DNA of 64,000 nucleotides from Pollenia angustigena (Eukaryota > Arthropoda > Insecta > Diptera > Polleniidae). Position 1 is the first letter of the stretch. Every line of letters begins with the position of its first letter. Shown one piece after another: positions 11,059-21,498 of this stretch. Under the pieces are notes generated by a model that saw nothing but the letters and a program-made list of their open reading frames with translations, made no database searches and was not told where the DNA came from. The stretch spans positions 38,679,882 through 38,743,881 of the forward strand of contig OV884059.1 of assembly GCA_930367215.1 (NCBI GenBank). Reading direction: 5' to 3'. Both the position numbers and the translations under genes were made by a program.

Positions 11059-11098
11059 AATATTTTTTCCCGAAGAACCATTTGCATAATACTGATAT

Positions 11099-11390
11099 TA
11101 TTAGTTTTCTTTATCGTTTGTAAATAATATTAATTCACAATTCCGTGTTCTAGCGGATCTTTCCGAAATAAAGCATTTCAAAACTGAATATTTTTAAATA
11201 TCCTGGAAAAATATAGCCAATATTATACCTCAAATATAAATACTGTTTGCTATTAAATACTTAGATAAATGAATTTTGTGGTATTTTGACAAATCATCTT
11301 AATTCAAATTTAAAAAGTTGAAAAAAATGTTGTTAATCAAGCGAATTTTCATTTAAAAAACATTTTTGTTTACGTTTTAAATTTTGTATT
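11099..11390. other. Spacer with no recognised feature
   Basis: AT-rich sequence between the tandem unit and the LINE tail. No open frame, inverted repeat or known end was seen. Confidence 0.6.
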
Positions 11391-11616
11391 ATTATTTATT
11401 TATTTATTTCATTTTAATAAAAACTAACCAAGCCCTCTGGGCCATATATGGTTAGCAAGCAAACAATACTTAAACAACAAGTCTAACAATTCATTTTTTA
11501 TATGTATTAAATTTAATCTAAAAAGTTAATGTTAATGGCCCCCCAGCCAAATATATCTATATATTTACCTATTACCATTTACAAATATGGTGAAGTCCAG
11601 TCAGCAAAAACAATTT

Positions 11617-13517
11617 CTAGCCTAAATGATTTAAAATTGACTTATTGTAAGCCCTGCAAGAAAGAGAAAACATTTTATACTCAAGAGACAATTTATTCCA
11701 CACTCTTGATAATCTAACAATTAAGGAATGTTCATAAAAATTTGAAGAAATTTTGTTGATAATAAGTTGCTTATTGCGATCAGATCTAGAAAATATGAAC
11801 TTTTTAACTAAGAATGTTGGAGTTTGTGTTACAATCGTTTTATAGAATAAAGATAATAGTTTATAAGTAAAAATTTTAATACGCTAGGAGAAATATGTTC
11901 CCTCCTTGGTTTATTATAAACATATGAGTAGGTGAGTTTCAAAACTCGTTCGTTACAAAATAAAAAGTTTGAAATGAAAAATGATTCTCACAGTTCTTTT
12001 GGTGCTTTCTGAGAAGAAATATGCGGATTATTTTAATGCATGTCCTTGGAAAAACATGGATGAGGACATGGATTGACCCAATAAGTATACTTCTTCTCAA
12101 AAATCGCCACAAGAACAGTTAGAGTAAATTTTCATTTCGTATTTTTAATTTTGTAACGAACGAGTTTTGCAACTCACCTACTCATATCTAACAACTCTAT
12201 TAACAGATTATTCAATTCTCTTCAAATTACCAGAATTAGTGCCAGTATAGATCTGAATACCATAATTTATAACCGACATCAAAAGTGCATGTGCAATTCT
12301 ATACTTGACATGTAAGGGCAAGAACAGATAAGTGCATATAACCTTCTTATGGTAAAACAAATTCTAGAATTGACCCTATTAATATGTGATTCAAAACTAA
12401 GTTGACCATCGATTATAATACCAAGCACTCTTAAGGAATCCACAAAATTAATTACCCCTCCATATAAGAAAATGTTCAACTCAGAAACATCATTTCAATG
12501 CGGACCAATTGAAAGTGCTTTAGTTTTTGTGGTGTTGATCAAAAAGCAGTTATCATTCATCCATCTTTCAATGTTACGCAAAGTGAAATTAGAAGTAACT
12601 TCTAAAACATCAATAAAATCACGATCACAACTGAAGACCAGCTGTATATCATCAGCAAACAAAAAAGGTTTGCAATAACTTGTATCAATAGTATCAACAA
12701 AGTCATTCAAGTATAAAATGAACAGTAACGGTCCCAAAACAGAGCCCTGGCCACATCTATATGCATACTGGCAATCCCTAACAAGTGAAAAACAATTAAC
12801 ATGTTCAAGTATTTTCAATTTCATGATATTTTCTACAACCTTAGAAAGCGCAGGTACAATACTAATAGGCCTAAGATTTTCTACAGCATAACTATTACCA
12901 TGCTTAGGAATTGGTACTACACGAGCTAGTTTCCAATCCTTTATAAAAGTAGATGTTGTAAAAATCGTATTAACCAAATGTAGAAGAAGTGATGAAATAT
13001 ACGGGTAAATAATTTTTATAAATTTTATAGAAAAACCATCAACTCCAATGGAGTTTGATTTAATATTCAACAACGAACTACATAGTTCAACCTCAGAAAT
13101 ATTACCAAATGAAAACAAACTTTCACCATTAGTATTTTCGCTAAAATCAAATGAACCAATATTACTAACGCCATGGTTACCAATAAAAGCATGATTAATA
13201 AAATTAACATTAACGTATTCACCACTCGAACCATTACCACCAACACAACCCATATCACGTAACGTCTTCCACATCTGAGAATTATCCACATTCTGAAACC
13301 TTTTCATATTATATTTCCTTTTTTCTTTCTTAATATCAGTCTTAACTTTATTTCGATATTTAGTATATATCTTCCAATTATAATCGGTCGGGTTATCAAA
13401 GTAGGCTCTATAAGCTAAATCACGAAGAGACTTAGCAGCAGTTACAACACCACAATTCATCCACTCATAATTCACCCTTCTCCTAGTAATTGTTCCGGTA
13501 GGTACACAGAGAAAAAG
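11617..13517 (-). pseudogene. LINE A ORF2 remnant: RT with an internal deletion
   Basis: On minus the reading runs from the linker after the endonuclease (DLAYRAYFDNP, KYRNKVKTDIKK) into reverse transcriptase (PIPKHGNSYAVENLRPISI, QGSVLGPLLFILYLNDF, FADD). By comparison with LINE B, about 95 residues are missing between CQYAYR and QGSVLGP. The missing part includes the first catalytic aspartate (the LDMTKAFD region). The deletion keeps the frame, so the chain looks open but cannot polymerise. After a MITE the C-terminal domain resumes (LSRVWNKLSLEYK) and stops at 11617-11619. The endonuclease and ORF1 are absent. Confidence 0.85.
11926..12183. mobile_element. Palindromic MITE with ATAT target duplication, inside LINE A
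   Basis: 258 bp with inverted ends GAGTAGGTGAGTT and arms of about 60 bp (AACTCGTTCGTTACAAAAT). Perfect ATAT copies flank it (11922-11925 and 12184-12187). Removing it with one ATAT restores the LINE A frame across ...RYVYNKP..., which confirms the boundaries. It moved after LINE A had landed. Confidence 0.85.
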
Positions 13518-13789
13518 GCCCTGAATTTGTAAAACGCAACGCAATCCCAAAAATAACATTGAAAGCAAAAACAATGTCAAAAATTTTTCAAAATTTTGTT
13601 GTTGCTTTCTACAGAAATACATATTGCGTTTAAAAATAATCAACGCCACAAGATATGCAGCGTTTAAAATTTAAAAATTCAATATTCATTTCAATAGAAA
13701 ACAACAACAAAATTATGAAATATTTTAGATTTTGTTTTTGCTTTCAATATAATTTTTGGCGTTGCTTTTGCGTTTTACAAATTTAGGGC
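13518..13789. mobile_element. Fold-back MITE, GGCCCT ends
   Basis: 272 bp whose two halves are inverted copies of about 120 bp. Ends are GGCCCTGAATTTGTAAAACG and GGCCCTAAATTTGTAAAACG. No clear target duplication was found. It sits at the 5' border of LINE A. Confidence 0.75.
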
Positions 13790-14345
13790 CAACGTTTACC
13801 GATAACGAAATTTTTCTTTAATTTTGGTTTATTTTGTTTTTTGATTAAAATCTTTTTTTCCCCGAGATTTTTTTTAAAAACTTTTTTGCTATCTTATCTC
13901 GACTTAAGATGTTTTCTCAAAATGCCACAGAATTCTAATAAAATATTTTTTGTACTTTTTATTTTCATAAATTATTGTTTTTTTTTAACAAAAAGTACCA
14001 TTTGGTGGGAAAAATACTCTTTTAGTTGAAGTTCAGTACCATATCAAAATTTCAATTTTGCAACACTGGACCAAACTGAAGATGTTTGACAGTGAAACAA
14101 AACATGAAACGTGCGTCAGCTGTTTAAACCAGTGTTGCCAAAAAGATAATAGCTAAAAAAATCACCCGATATATAATTTATTTTTTTAAATATATGAAGT
14201 TTATTTTTTGTTATGATTAGTTTTCGATGAAAATAATTTAATAACATAGCTGTTAAGTAATGATTACTAATCATAATAATAGTAATTAGATTATTTTTTT
14301 TTTGAAATGCGAAGTAATGATTATATTACGATTATTTTCCGATTC
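13790..14345. other. Spacer with a small inverted repeat
   Basis: AT-rich, with no coding signal. GCAACACTGG at about 14060 and CCAGTGTTGC at about 14128 form a short inverted pair around 60 bp of unique sequence, perhaps a tiny MITE. Confidence 0.4.
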
Positions 14346-15600
14346 GCACGATTAGTAATTGATAACGATTATAGATAATCGAAAAATAATCAAGATTAAT
14401 AAAAATTACAAAAAAATATTCAATAATAATGTTAGTAATTCTATACAATTTAAACATAAGTTGGAAAATTTAACAATTCAGGATAATGAAAAATTAATAT
14501 CACTTGATGTGGTTTCATTATTTCCTAGTATTCCAGTTGACTTGGCAATTAGAATTATTGAGGAAAATTGGGACAAAATTTCAGGGATAACGAATATTAA
14601 TAAGGATTTATTTTTGAGAATTATAAAGTTCTGTATAGTAGATAATAGATATTTTCAATTTGATAGGAAAATATATGCCCAAACAAAGGGGCTTCCTATG
14701 GGTTCTCCAGCATCTCTAATAGTTGCTGATATTGTTATGGAGAAATTATTAGATACATGTTTAGGAAAATTGACAATTAAGCCGAAGATAATAACGAAAT
14801 ATGTAGATGATTTGTTTGTTATAGTTAATGAGAATGAGATAGATACTCTGTTATCAACTTTTAATTCATTTGATCAGAATATTAAGTTCACTATTGAAAG
14901 GGAATTGAATTCCATATTTGGACACATTGGTGATTAGGAAAGGAAGTAGATTATTGATTGATTGGTATCAAAAACCAACCTCATCAGGTAGAATTTTAAA
15001 TAATTATTCTAAACACCCGAGGAGAATTATCATTAATACAGCTAGGAATCTAATAGATAGGATATTAACAATTAGTGATAATAGATTTCATAAGAAGAAT
15101 TAGGAAATTATTGGAAATATTTTGAAGAATAATAGTTTTCCTAACAAACTGATTTGCAAATTAGTAAGACAATACAATATAGGAAGATCTCGTAATATTG
15201 ATGAGATTTCGGTACCACGTATTTATAAGTCTTTAACTTATGTACCTGTGTTTTCAGAGAGATTAGAAAATTCGAATATTTATGATAAAGGGAAATACAG
15301 AATGGCACATAGGGTGAATAATAATGTTGGGAGATTATTCACAAAAACTAAGGATAGATTACTTAAGTCAGATATGTCAAATTTAGTTTATAAGATTCAT
15401 TGTGGGGGCAATGATATCGAACAATGTAGGAAAATATATGTAGGAACAACTGGGTCAAAACTGAAAATTAGATTAGCAGGACATAAACATGACCAAAAAT
15501 ATAGGAATTATAATTCACCCCATGGAACGGCGTTATCAACTCATTGTAGGGATTTTAATCAGGGACCCGAAATAACTGTTAATATTTTTTAAATAGCCAA
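14346..15600 (+). mobile_element. Penelope-like element, 5' portion
   Basis: This portion carries the RT and most of the GIY-YIG endonuclease of a Penelope-like retroelement, truncated at the N-terminal side of RT. It is separated from its likely 3' portion (21240-21830) by LINE D. The exact junction was not fixed: ATAACTGTTA occurs both at about 15574 and 21236 and may mark the LINE D target duplication. Confidence 0.8.
14359..15592 (+). pseudogene. Penelope RT plus GIY-YIG endonuclease, frameshifted
   Basis: Three open pieces follow each other. 14359-14937 has the Penelope RT motifs SLDVVSLFPSIP, TKGLPMGSPASL and KYVDDLF. 14918-15103 continues in another frame (LIDWYQKPTSSGRILNNYSK) and ends at a stop. 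15122-15592 holds the basic linker (GRLFTKTKDRL) and the endonuclease: VYKIHC, a Cys, then IYVGTTGSKLKIRLAGHK, the GIY-YIG core. At least one frameshift and one stop inactivate it. In Penelope elements this enzyme nicks the target and primes reverse transcription. Confidence 0.85.
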
Positions 15601-15671
15601 TAGGGTATGGAAAAAATAACTGAAAAAAATTGGTCTTCTAATAATAATTATAAATTACCCAGAAAATTATA

Positions 15672-15905
15672 GGTCTGCCATTAACATTATAAAAGATTAT
15701 TATTTTTTTTGGTCTTTGATAACCGTTATGAAAGATTATTATTTTTTTTGGTCTTTGAAAACCGTTATGAAAGATTATTAATTTTTTTGGTCTTTGGTAA
15801 CCAGTATGAAAGTTTTTTATTCTTATGGGTCTTCTATAACCATTATAAAAATTTTTTTATTTTTTCTGTCTTCTATAACCACGCTACAGTTCGCAAACTC
15901 CAAAT
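15672..15905 (+). repeat. Six 39 bp tandem repeats in the LINE D leader
   Basis: Units start at 15672, 15711, 15750, 15789, 15828 and 15867, an exact 39 bp spacing. Each has a (G)GTCTTTGATAACCGTTATG-like core followed by a T-rich tail. Tandem leader repeats in LINEs often act as stacked internal promoters, but that is inference here. The 39 bp period also creates a repetitive open frame, which I do not regard as coding. Confidence 0.85.
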
Positions 15906-16167
15906 AATATTTTCATAATTTGTCGTTACTATTCATTGCGAACGGACGTGTTTCTAAAGTGCTCTTGCTAACGTTAATATATTTATTTTAAAACAGCATA
16001 AAAAATACAAAAAACTATAAACAAACAAATTAAATATTTTCTTTACATCAAAATACAGTGATAAAATACATAGTTATTTACCAAAATCCAATAATTTTTC
16101 ATAAAATAATTTGGTTAAGTTAAATACTCGGATCATTTTTAAAAATAAAATAAAACAAAATACCAAT

Positions 16168-17608
16168 ATGGCTTCTCAAAGAGATATTCTCTGTGGTCAA
16201 TGTCTTTTCTCTATTCAAGTAAATGAGTCTATTAAGTGCAATAATTGTTACTCAAGCTACCACTTATTCCCGTGCTGCCCCCTTAAACAAAGTGCATTTG
16301 CCAAAATGGATGAGGAGAGCAAAAGTAATTGGAGATGCCTTAAATGCAACCAACGTTCTAAGTCTCCCAACACACTATATCAGTCAGTAATTTATAATGA
16401 TATAAACCAACAACAAAAAAAACAAGAGAGAAGGATGATGATGATAATGAAGGAAATGAACAAGCTAAACGTTTTAAAGACTCTTTAAATATCTCTTCAG
16501 TAAACGCGAGTCTAATTGCTGTAAAAACTGACGTCACAGAACTAAAGTCAGACATAAAAACAATGCAAAAAACAATGGAGCAACTATCAGCAAATATGAT
16601 CTCCTTGAATTTAAATATTAAGGAGGAAATACAAAGTGCTCTTACAACAATAACTTCTTCTCTATCAACATTAGCAACTCAGGTCAACGAACTGAATGAT
16701 AAAAATAAACAACGGGAAATGCAAATTATTACAATGGACACTCGCATAAATAAATTAGAGCAACAAATTATAAACAAAAACATTGAAATAAGAAATGTAC
16801 CAACAACTGAAAAGAGCGATTATGATGTCATAAAGTCAATTGCAGCCTCACTAAACGTAGAGCTAAATTATATTGACATTTGCAATGCATATCATCTAAA
16901 ACAACAACAAGAAGGGAAAACAAAAATAATTATTGAGTTGAATTCACTGAGCAAGAAAAGAGAGATAATGGGCAAAATACATAGACATCGATTAGATGCT
17001 AAAATTATAAAAGAAGATGATGATGGGTTTATATATCGTTAGCTAAAATGCAAAAAGACGTAACTAACAAATAATTCCAAGTCGAGTTTTTGATTGATTA
17101 TTATGAATGCTATAAAACTACATGTCTTGACAAAATTTTACACTTCTGCGATCAAAAATTGCGTTTTTATTAACAAAAAACAAAGGGACGTAACTACAAG
17201 TTTTTTTGTTTGAAGTATGCAAAACGACGTAATTACACATTTTTTTCTAAGAAAATATAATAAAATGGGTTTCTTTGAAAATTGGTTGAAGAATTCCATG
17301 GACGACTTATCAATGCATGTTTTTCTGACATGTTCATAGTTTTCACTTTACAAAGTTTTTTGCTTCTCCTGTAAAATTATATTTTTGTTAGTTACGTCTT
17401 TTTGCATTTTAGCTAACGATATGTAAACGATGAATTAACACCCTACAATCGGCGACTACTTTGGTTAACAAAAACAAAAGCTAAAGAGGCTAAATGGAAT
17501 TTCGTTTGGTGCCGTAATGGAAGCATTTTTGCTCGTAGAAATGAAAACTCCTCTGCAATACTGATTAAAAATACTGCCGATATCGAAATTATTACCGAAA
17601 TCATTTAA
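16168..17608 (+). pseudogene. LINE D ORF1: PHD finger, coiled coil, Baculo_FP-like domain
   Basis: ATG at 16168. The N-terminus has a Cys/His cluster of PHD type (CGQC, CNNC, H, CC, C..C within about 70 residues). A long coiled coil follows (about 16500-16790, heptads such as TRINKLEQQI). The C-terminus resembles the baculovirus FP protein fold used by some LINE ORF1 proteins (ELTPYNRRLLW, WNFVWCRNGSIFARR). A one-base loss in the A run near 16416-16423 shifts the frame, and a MITE (17037-17418) splits the FP-like domain. Without these the protein would bind and chaperone LINE RNA. Confidence 0.75.
17037..17418. mobile_element. MITE with ATAT target duplication, inside LINE D ORF1
   Basis: 382 bp with inverted ends CGTTAGCTAAAATGC and subterminal AAAAAGACGTAACTAAC. 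ATAT flanks both sides (17033-17036 and 17419-17422). Removing it restores the ORF1 frame FIY-VNDELTPYN. The GACGTAACTAAC motif also recurs inside the element. The ATAT duplication matches that of the otherwise different MITE at 11926. Confidence 0.9.
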
Positions 17609-17727
17609 ACATTTAATCTATTTTTCGCCCTTCTTTTCGCTAAATACATTTATATATTATATATTAAATTTATATCTTTTTGCTTCTTTTTTTTTTTAAT
17701 TTATCTTTTTCTCCAATTTAAATAAAA

Positions 17728-20700
17728 ATGAATCAAATACACTATCTAACGTTAGATAGTCTTAATCAAATCGATCAACAGCTTTTAAGTTATCCCATAT
17801 CTGTACTATACATGAATATTCGGTCTTTACGGACAGGTTTTACACCACTCTTAACAACAATAAGCAACATAATTAACAAAATCAGCATCATAGTTCTTGT
17901 GGAAACAAACATTACAAACAATGAAAATAATCTTTATAGTATAAATGGATTTAATTCCATTTTTTTAAATAGGGATGGAAAGGGAGGAGGAATAGCGGTC
18001 TATGTTAAAAAGAATATGACATTCACAACGGTTTCTTTAAATATCAAATCATTTGAAGCAATTCAAATGGACTTAACATTTAACAATCGAACCATATCAC
18101 TCCTTTCAATCTATCGACCACCATCCTCTAAAATAAAAGATTTTATAACCGAAATTGATGAAACTATAAGCAGTATAAAAAAAAAACAAGAATTAATAAT
18201 TGTGGGAGATATGAACATCGATATCTTAAAGCAAAATAACATAACATTAAAATATGTGGACATGATATTGTCTTACGGTTTGCAGTGTGTAATAAAAGAG
18301 GTAACAAGGGAAGACATAAACAAAAACACTAAAACCTGCATTGATCATCTGTTTGTAAGAAATAACAAACAAACCGCACATCTGCACGCAGCCGTAATCA
18401 AAACAACGATATCTGATCACTACTCTATTTTTTGTTGTATTGAATTTGAAAACCAGAGCACGGAAAAACCTTTTTTGCAGGGTGCCAAATTTAATAATCT
18501 TAAAATTAATCACAAAATCCAACAAACAAATTGGAATAATATTATTCAACAAAACCTTAACACAAACGATTTATGTAACAGAATATATAAAACTTTTTGT
18601 GATATATACGAAAAATCAATCAAGATTGTTAAAACAACTAAAAAACGGTCGAATAGTCCATGGATAAGTGACGAATTAATCAAATGTTGTGATATTAGGG
18701 ATAAACTTTATAAAAAATGGCTTAATAATCGAACAAATAAAATTTATGAAAAGCAATATAAACAATATAGAAATTTTTTAAATAAAAAAATTAATATAAC
18801 GAAAAATAACTATTATCGTGAAAAATTTATCGAAAATAGAAACAATATGAGAGCCACTTGGCAAATAATAAATGAAATTATTGGGAAAAAATCAAATAAT
18901 ATAGATGAAATCGTGTTAAAAAATTTTAGGAATGAAAATACTATAAACATTGTAAATAATTTTGCAACAAATTTTTATCAAAATGTACAAAACATAATTC
19001 ATAACTGTGACATCAAAACAACTAAAGTTACAACACATACAGTACAAAACTCTATGTACTTAACACCAACATGTGAGGAGGAAGTTTTTAACCTTTTAAA
19101 AAACCTCAATACCAAAAAGGGAGCGGGAATAGATAATGTTAGACCGAAAGACATTCAGTTAAATGCAAAATGGCTAACTCCAATTTTAACAGTGTTGATA
19201 AACTCAAGTATTAATAACTCTTATATGCCTGAAATACTAAAAGTATCGTTAATAAGGCCTATTTACAAATCTGGGGTCAAATCAGACTACAACAATTATA
19301 GACCAATATCAATTTTGTCCGTAATTGAAAAAGTTATTGAGGAAATAATAGTGCGACGAATTACAGATTTCTTAAAAAGATACAACGTCATAAATAAAAC
19401 TCAATTCGGCTTCCAAAAAGACAAAAATATAAAAAAATTGTTAGGAAATTTTTCTAATTTTATTAACAAGTCCTTAAGTGAAAAAAAGCATTGTCTATCC
19501 TTGTTCATTGATTTTAGCAAAGCTTTTGACACGCTTTCTCACAAGAAACTAATAGAAATATTACAAAGAAATGGCATTAGAGGAAACTGTCTTGAGTGGT
19601 TCAAGAGTTATTTAGAATGCAGATCATATCAGGTGAAAATTAAAAACAATTTTAGTCAAAAAATTGTGTCCCACAACGGAGTACCGCAGGGCTCGAAGCT
19701 TGGTCCGATTCTTTACTTACTCTACGCAAACGACATGATAAGTCAACTTAAGAACAGCACTACTTTTGCATATGCAGATGATACGGCTGTTATTGTAGCA
19801 CATAAAAATATTGAAACCGCAACTGAAATCATGCAGGAACAGCTTGACATTGTCAGCAAATGGTGTCATGACAATGGGTTGGTTATTAATGCTACCAAAA
19901 CTAAAGTTATGCATATAAGACCTTCCAATTTTCAAGGCACAAACATTAGAATAAAGTTTCACGATACAGACTGCTTACATAAAATCAACATTATCAGCAA
20001 CAATTACGACACTTGCAATACCTTTATAGAACTTGTAAACACTTATAAATATCTCGGTGTATACGTTGACCAGCACTTCAAATGGAAAACTCATGTACAA
20101 AATGTTAAAAAGAAACTAAGGAAAACCGCATATATGCTTTACCATCTAAGCAACTGCTCCACATTTACCGTTCTGAGACAGGCTTATTTTGCATTGGCAG
20201 AATCGTACATAAGGCATGGAATAGCTGCCTGGGGAAACTCGACACATTGCAGAATACTTCAGAAAACACAAAATAGAGTTCTTAAAATTCTAAAAACAAA
20301 CCAACGTCATGCATGCACCATCAACACCAGCATTACCAGAACAACAAACAACAACAATTTATACAACTTCTCCACAAACAACAATGATAATGGAAATAGC
20401 TACAATATCCTTCATCACAATTTTCAAAACGACATTGCCAACAACAGCAATACCAGTGCAAACTACACCAGTAGTGTTGACGACGACACTACAAGACGAA
20501 TCAATCCACCTTACAACACAAGAAGTAATACGGAAATCAACAATCCTTTTATTTATTTAAACATCGATAACAACACGAACAACAACACTGGTAATAACAG
20601 CAACTCGGCAACCAACAACCAGTATATAAACAACAATGGCAGGATCAACAACATGGGCTACACTAACAATAACATTGATACTAGTACCAGTAATGCCAGA

Positions 20701-21087
20701 AACAACACTTTCAATAATAGAAACAACACCGGCCATAACAATGCAACTCAAATCAATAGGCGTCACAACAACACAAATAACATTAATAACAATACCAACA
20801 GCAATAAAACAACTGATACCATTGCTAAAAGGCTTGGCATATTAAACGTTAAGAACATCTTCAACTTTACGATAATAAACGAGTTTCATAATGATTCAAG
20901 ATTTCTACAAGTAATACATCATTCACACAACACAAGACGGAGAGCTGATGGGAGATACAAAGTTGAGAAGTATCACAACAATTATGGAAAAAACACGCTA
21001 CAAGTTACTTTACCAACTATACTAAACAATTTACCAGAACATCTTATGAACTTTCCCAATAAAGTCAAAAGAAAAAAACTTTGGTAA
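17728..21087 (+). CDS. LINE D ORF2: AP endonuclease and reverse transcriptase with an Asn-rich insert
   Basis: 1119 residues, uninterrupted, ATG at 17728. Residues 25-245 are an APE-type endonuclease (NIRSLRTG, LVETNI, GKGGGIAVYV, SIYRPPSS, GDMNID, ISDHYSIF). A linker follows, then RT: RPIYKSG, NYRPISILS near 530, FIDFSKAFD near 594, NGVPQGSKLGPILY, and the catalytic YADD near 682. The thumb and C-terminal region are normal up to about residue 860. Residues 865-1030 are then dominated by Asn with Thr, Ser and Gly, after which the usual C-terminal segment resumes (IAKRLGILNVKNIF). The Asn-rich insert is unusual for LINE ORF2. The intact frame suggests a young or selected copy, so this may still supply RT in trans. 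Confidence 0.9.
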   Translation: MNQIHYLTLDSLNQIDQQLLSYPISVLYMNIRSLRTGFTPLLTTISNIINKISIIVLVETNITNNENNLYSINGFNSIFLNRDGKGGGIAVYVKKNMTFTTVSLNIKSFEAIQMDLTFNNRTISLLSIYRPPSSKIKDFITEIDETISSIKKKQELIIVGDMNIDILKQNNITLKYVDMILSYGLQCVIKEVTREDINKNTKTCIDHLFVRNNKQTAHLHAAVIKTTISDHYSIFCCIEFENQSTEKPFLQGAKFNNLKINHKIQQTNWNNIIQQNLNTNDLCNRIYKTFCDIYEKSIKIVKTTKKRSNSPWISDELIKCCDIRDKLYKKWLNNRTNKIYEKQYKQYRNFLNKKINITKNNYYREKFIENRNNMRATWQIINEIIGKKSNNIDEIVLKNFRNENTINIVNNFATNFYQNVQNIIHNCDIKTTKVTTHTVQNSMYLTPTCEEEVFNLLKNLNTKKGAGIDNVRPKDIQLNAKWLTPILTVLINSSINNSYMPEILKVSLIRPIYKSGVKSDYNNYRPISILSVIEKVIEEIIVRRITDFLKRYNVINKTQFGFQKDKNIKKLLGNFSNFINKSLSEKKHCLSLFIDFSKAFDTLSHKKLIEILQRNGIRGNCLEWFKSYLECRSYQVKIKNNFSQKIVSHNGVPQGSKLGPILYLLYANDMISQLKNSTTFAYADDTAVIVAHKNIETATEIMQEQLDIVSKWCHDNGLVINATKTKVMHIRPSNFQGTNIRIKFHDTDCLHKINIISNNYDTCNTFIELVNTYKYLGVYVDQHFKWKTHVQNVKKKLRKTAYMLYHLSNCSTFTVLRQAYFALAESYIRHGIAAWGNSTHCRILQKTQNRVLKILKTNQRHACTINTSITRTTNNNNLYNFSTNNNDNGNSYNILHHNFQNDIANNSNTSANYTSSVDDDTTRRINPPYNTRSNTEINNPFIYLNIDNNTNNNTGNNSNSATNNQYINNNGRINNMGYTNNNIDTSTSNARNNTFNNRNNTGHNNATQINRRHNNTNNINNNTNSNKTTDTIAKRLGILNVKNIFNFTIINEFHNDSRFLQVIHHSHNTRRRADGRYKVEKYHNNYGKNTLQVTLPTILNNLPEHLMNFPNKVKRKKLW

Positions 21088-21165
21088 TGGTTATGGAAGC
21101 CAAAAAAAAAACAAAAACAAACTATAACGGTTATCAAAGACCAAAAAAATATTGGTTTTTTGTAA
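21088..21165 (+). repeat. LINE D 3' UTR, inverted match to the leader repeats
   Basis: The 3' UTR contains ATAACGGTTATCAAAGACC followed by an A run. This is the reverse complement of the second 39 bp leader unit at about 15703-15730, over about 26 bases. A weaker relative (GGTTATGGAAGCC plus A run) precedes it. The transcript's two ends could therefore pair. Confidence 0.7.
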
Positions 21166-21498
21166 TAATTATTCAGAGAGCAAGTTTTAAAAATTCGTGA
21201 TAAATTATTATTTCAGGATTTTTTCAAATATTGGTTATAACTGTTATGTCCCTGATTTTAATCATTATCCTGATTTTGAAAACACAACAATTTTGAATAC
21301 GAAGAGTTTTAAGAAACGTTGATATATGTTAGAAATGGAGCAAATAATGTTCCATTTGAGAAAATAATTAATTTTAAAAAAGATACTGAGGGCTTAGCTC
21401 AGATTTATAGACATTTATTCAATAAAAATAAATAGGTTGATGGAAGGGATAATTATAAATAGGTATTTGTTCTTGATTGTTTGTAAAATGAATTTCAG

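Larger units (their letters stand above)
7608..11098. repeat. Tandem unit, copy B (uninterrupted)
   Basis: This is the second copy of the 3.5 kb unit. It contains the intact pre-insertion site (about 9648-9660) that matches the flanks of the LTR element in copy A, so it acts as an empty-site control. Near 10727-10750 it has an ATT-rich patch where copy A has a different sequence of similar length. Sequence to the right of 11098 does not match the start of the unit. Confidence 0.9.
11391..13517 (-). mobile_element. LINE A, 5'-truncated CR1/Jockey-type retrotransposon
   Basis: On minus this holds the 3' part of ORF2, a short 3' UTR containing GGCCCAGAGGGCTTGG, and a terminal (AAAT)n tail at 11391-11421. 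The same 3' UTR end occurs as a fragment at 37376-37440, and a similar (AAAT)n tail ends LINE C at 54236. The copy is interrupted by a MITE (11926-12183) and bordered at its 5' side by another (13518-13789). Confidence 0.8.
15601..21165 (+). mobile_element. LINE D, nearly full-length CR1/Jockey-type LINE with PHD-bearing ORF1
   Basis: The order is: 39 bp tandem repeats, ORF1 with a PHD finger, coiled coil and Baculo_FP-like domain, then ORF2 with AP endonuclease and RT. The 3' UTR carries motifs inverted relative to the 5' repeats. It lies within the Penelope element. ORF2 is fully open, while ORF1 has one frameshift in an A run and a MITE insertion. Termini are approximate. Confidence 0.8.

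Noticed and set aside
15672..15905. Regularly spaced repeats as a possible CRISPR array
   Set aside because: Units are contiguous and diverged without unique spacers, in a eukaryotic LINE leader.
15709..15918. Open frame with a 13-residue repeat (VFDNRYERLLFFL-like)
   Set aside because: The period follows from the 39 bp leader repeats being divisible by three. It has no start context or known fold.
20309..20766. Thr-, Ile- and Val-rich open frames on both strands
   Set aside because: They are shadows of the AAC-rich coding of the Asn-rich part of LINE D ORF2.
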